Both the position numbers and the translations under genes were made by a program. From Clostridiaceae bacterium (GTDB taxonomy: Bacteria > Bacillota > Clostridia > DSM-8532), in the NCBI GenBank assembly GCA_012842645.1, contig DUSJ01000031.1, positions 1-16,316 on the forward strand: DNA of 16,316 bases, read 5' to 3'. The notes under the pieces were generated by a model. It had not been told where the DNA came from and ran no database searches. It was given only the letters and a program-made list of their open reading frames with translations. This document shows positions 15,852 to 16,316 of the stretch, in pieces (the stretch's first letter is position 1; every line of letters begins with the position of its first letter).

Positions 15852-16316
15852 ATGAAAAGATACGTTTCGCTTAAAATGAAACTGCTTATAATATGTGTGT
15901 CACTCGTGATATTCTGTACGGTTCTTACAGGGGGATATATCGTTCTTAAGCTGCCTGATACAACAATAAATGCCGTGGGAGACGACTATATCAACATACT
16001 GGCTTCCGTATCAAAGATCATCGACATTGAGAAGTTTGCGGCCCTGAAAAGTAACGATATTGGCAGCGAGTACTATAAAAGCATAAATGAAAACCTTGCG
16101 GAAGTGCAGGAATTGCTGGGACTCAACCACCTGTACCTGCTGAAAAGAAATGCGAACGACGAGTTTTTCCAGTTATCGGGAAGAAGCGCCGAAACTGATG
16201 CTGTTTCAGGCGCTACAAGTGTAGTCGACACTGTTTCGGGAGCTACTGCCATAGCCCGGAACAGTACGGTAATCACAGACGCGATGAAAGACAGTTTCAT
16301 GGGGAATGAGAGCTTT
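15852..16316 (+). CDS. Membrane sensor-type protein with extracytoplasmic domain carrying tandem flavinylation-like motifs (partial)
   Basis: The first 155 residues of a protein running off the window end. GGAGG lies 9 bases before the ATG. A short basic N-terminus (MKRYVSLKMK) is followed by a membrane segment (about residues 10-34) and then an extracytoplasmic region. This begins like a Cache-type sensing domain (DDYINILASVSKIIDIEKFA, then LLGLNHLYLLKRNANDEFF). This is the usual start of a methyl-accepting chemotaxis protein, histidine kinase, diguanylate cyclase or SpoIIE-type phosphatase, and the output domain lies outside the window. Residues 116-122 and 126-132 are DAVSGAT and DTVSGAT, both fitting the D-x-x-S/T-G-A-T site at which ApbE attaches FMN to threonine. 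The second is followed by VITDAMKD, much like the end of FMN_bind domains. The gene follows the trpB-like terminator and is its own unit. Confidence 0.75.
   Translation, partial: MKRYVSLKMKLLIICVSLVIFCTVLTGGYIVLKLPDTTINAVGDDYINILASVSKIIDIEKFAALKSNDIGSEYYKSINENLAEVQELLGLNHLYLLKRNANDEFFQLSGRSAETDAVSGATSVVDTVSGATAIARNSTVITDAMKDSFMGNESF

Overview
The window looks like chromosomal DNA from a motile, Gram-positive, low-to-mid GC Clostridia species, probably close to the plant-fibre-degrading Ruminiclostridium/Acetivibrio/Oscillospiraceae groups. The evidence is a clostridial-type fla/che operon tail (cheD end, fliA, FapA/DUF342, DUF6115, YceG-like), strong AGGAGG-like ribosome binding sites, sigma-A type TTGACA-17-TATAAT-like promoters, a lipoprotein sugar-binding protein with a lipobox, and a cluster of intracellular GH51 arabinofuranosidase plus ABC permeases. 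The assignment is an inference from gene families; no rRNA is present.

Layout. (1) 1-4349, + strand: the 3' end of a flagellar/chemotaxis operon. It holds a probable cheD C-terminus, a small membrane/coiled-coil protein, sigma-28 (fliA), a FapA/DUF342 protein, a small charged protein, a DUF6115-type membrane/coiled-coil/HTH protein and a YceG/MltG-like small protein that seems cut short by an in-frame TAG. (2) 4427-4623: promoter, tRNA-Leu(CAA) and a strong intrinsic terminator. (3) 4624-10864, + strand: an AT-rich control region with a good promoter and an 11-bp inverted repeat flanking it, then an arabinoside-use operon: GH51 arabinofuranosidase, sugar-binding lipoprotein, two permeases and an ArsR-type regulator with a large non-metal effector domain. 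No ATPase subunit is present, as is usual for CUT1 importers that share an MsmX-type ATPase. (4) 10851-11267, - strand: a YmaF-family His-rich protein converging on the regulator. (5) 11443-13553, + strand: a DUF2975 membrane protein / small XRE regulator / DUF4173-like membrane protein operon behind a strong promoter and a perfect palindrome. (6) 13563-14144, - strand: a DUF6648-like protein, divergent from (7) 14353-15717, +, a stand-alone TrpB2-type PLP enzyme with its own promoter and terminator. (8) 15852-window end, +: the start of a membrane sensor protein whose extracytoplasmic region carries two tandem D-x-V-S-G-A-T motifs resembling ApbE flavinylation sites.

How it fits together: FliA and the small flagellar-operon proteins serve motility. 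The GH51 operon would import arabino-oligosaccharides through the lipoprotein and permeases and cleave them inside the cell, under the linked ArsR-like regulator. The DUF2975/XRE/DUF4173 set is a self-contained membrane-plus-regulator module of unknown function. The most unusual signals are the duplicated flavinylation-like motif in the final sensor gene, the DUF2975/XRE/DUF4173 operon with its operator-like palindrome, the six HxH dyads of YmaF, the amber stop in the YceG-like gene, and the inverted-repeat control region of the arabinoside operon.
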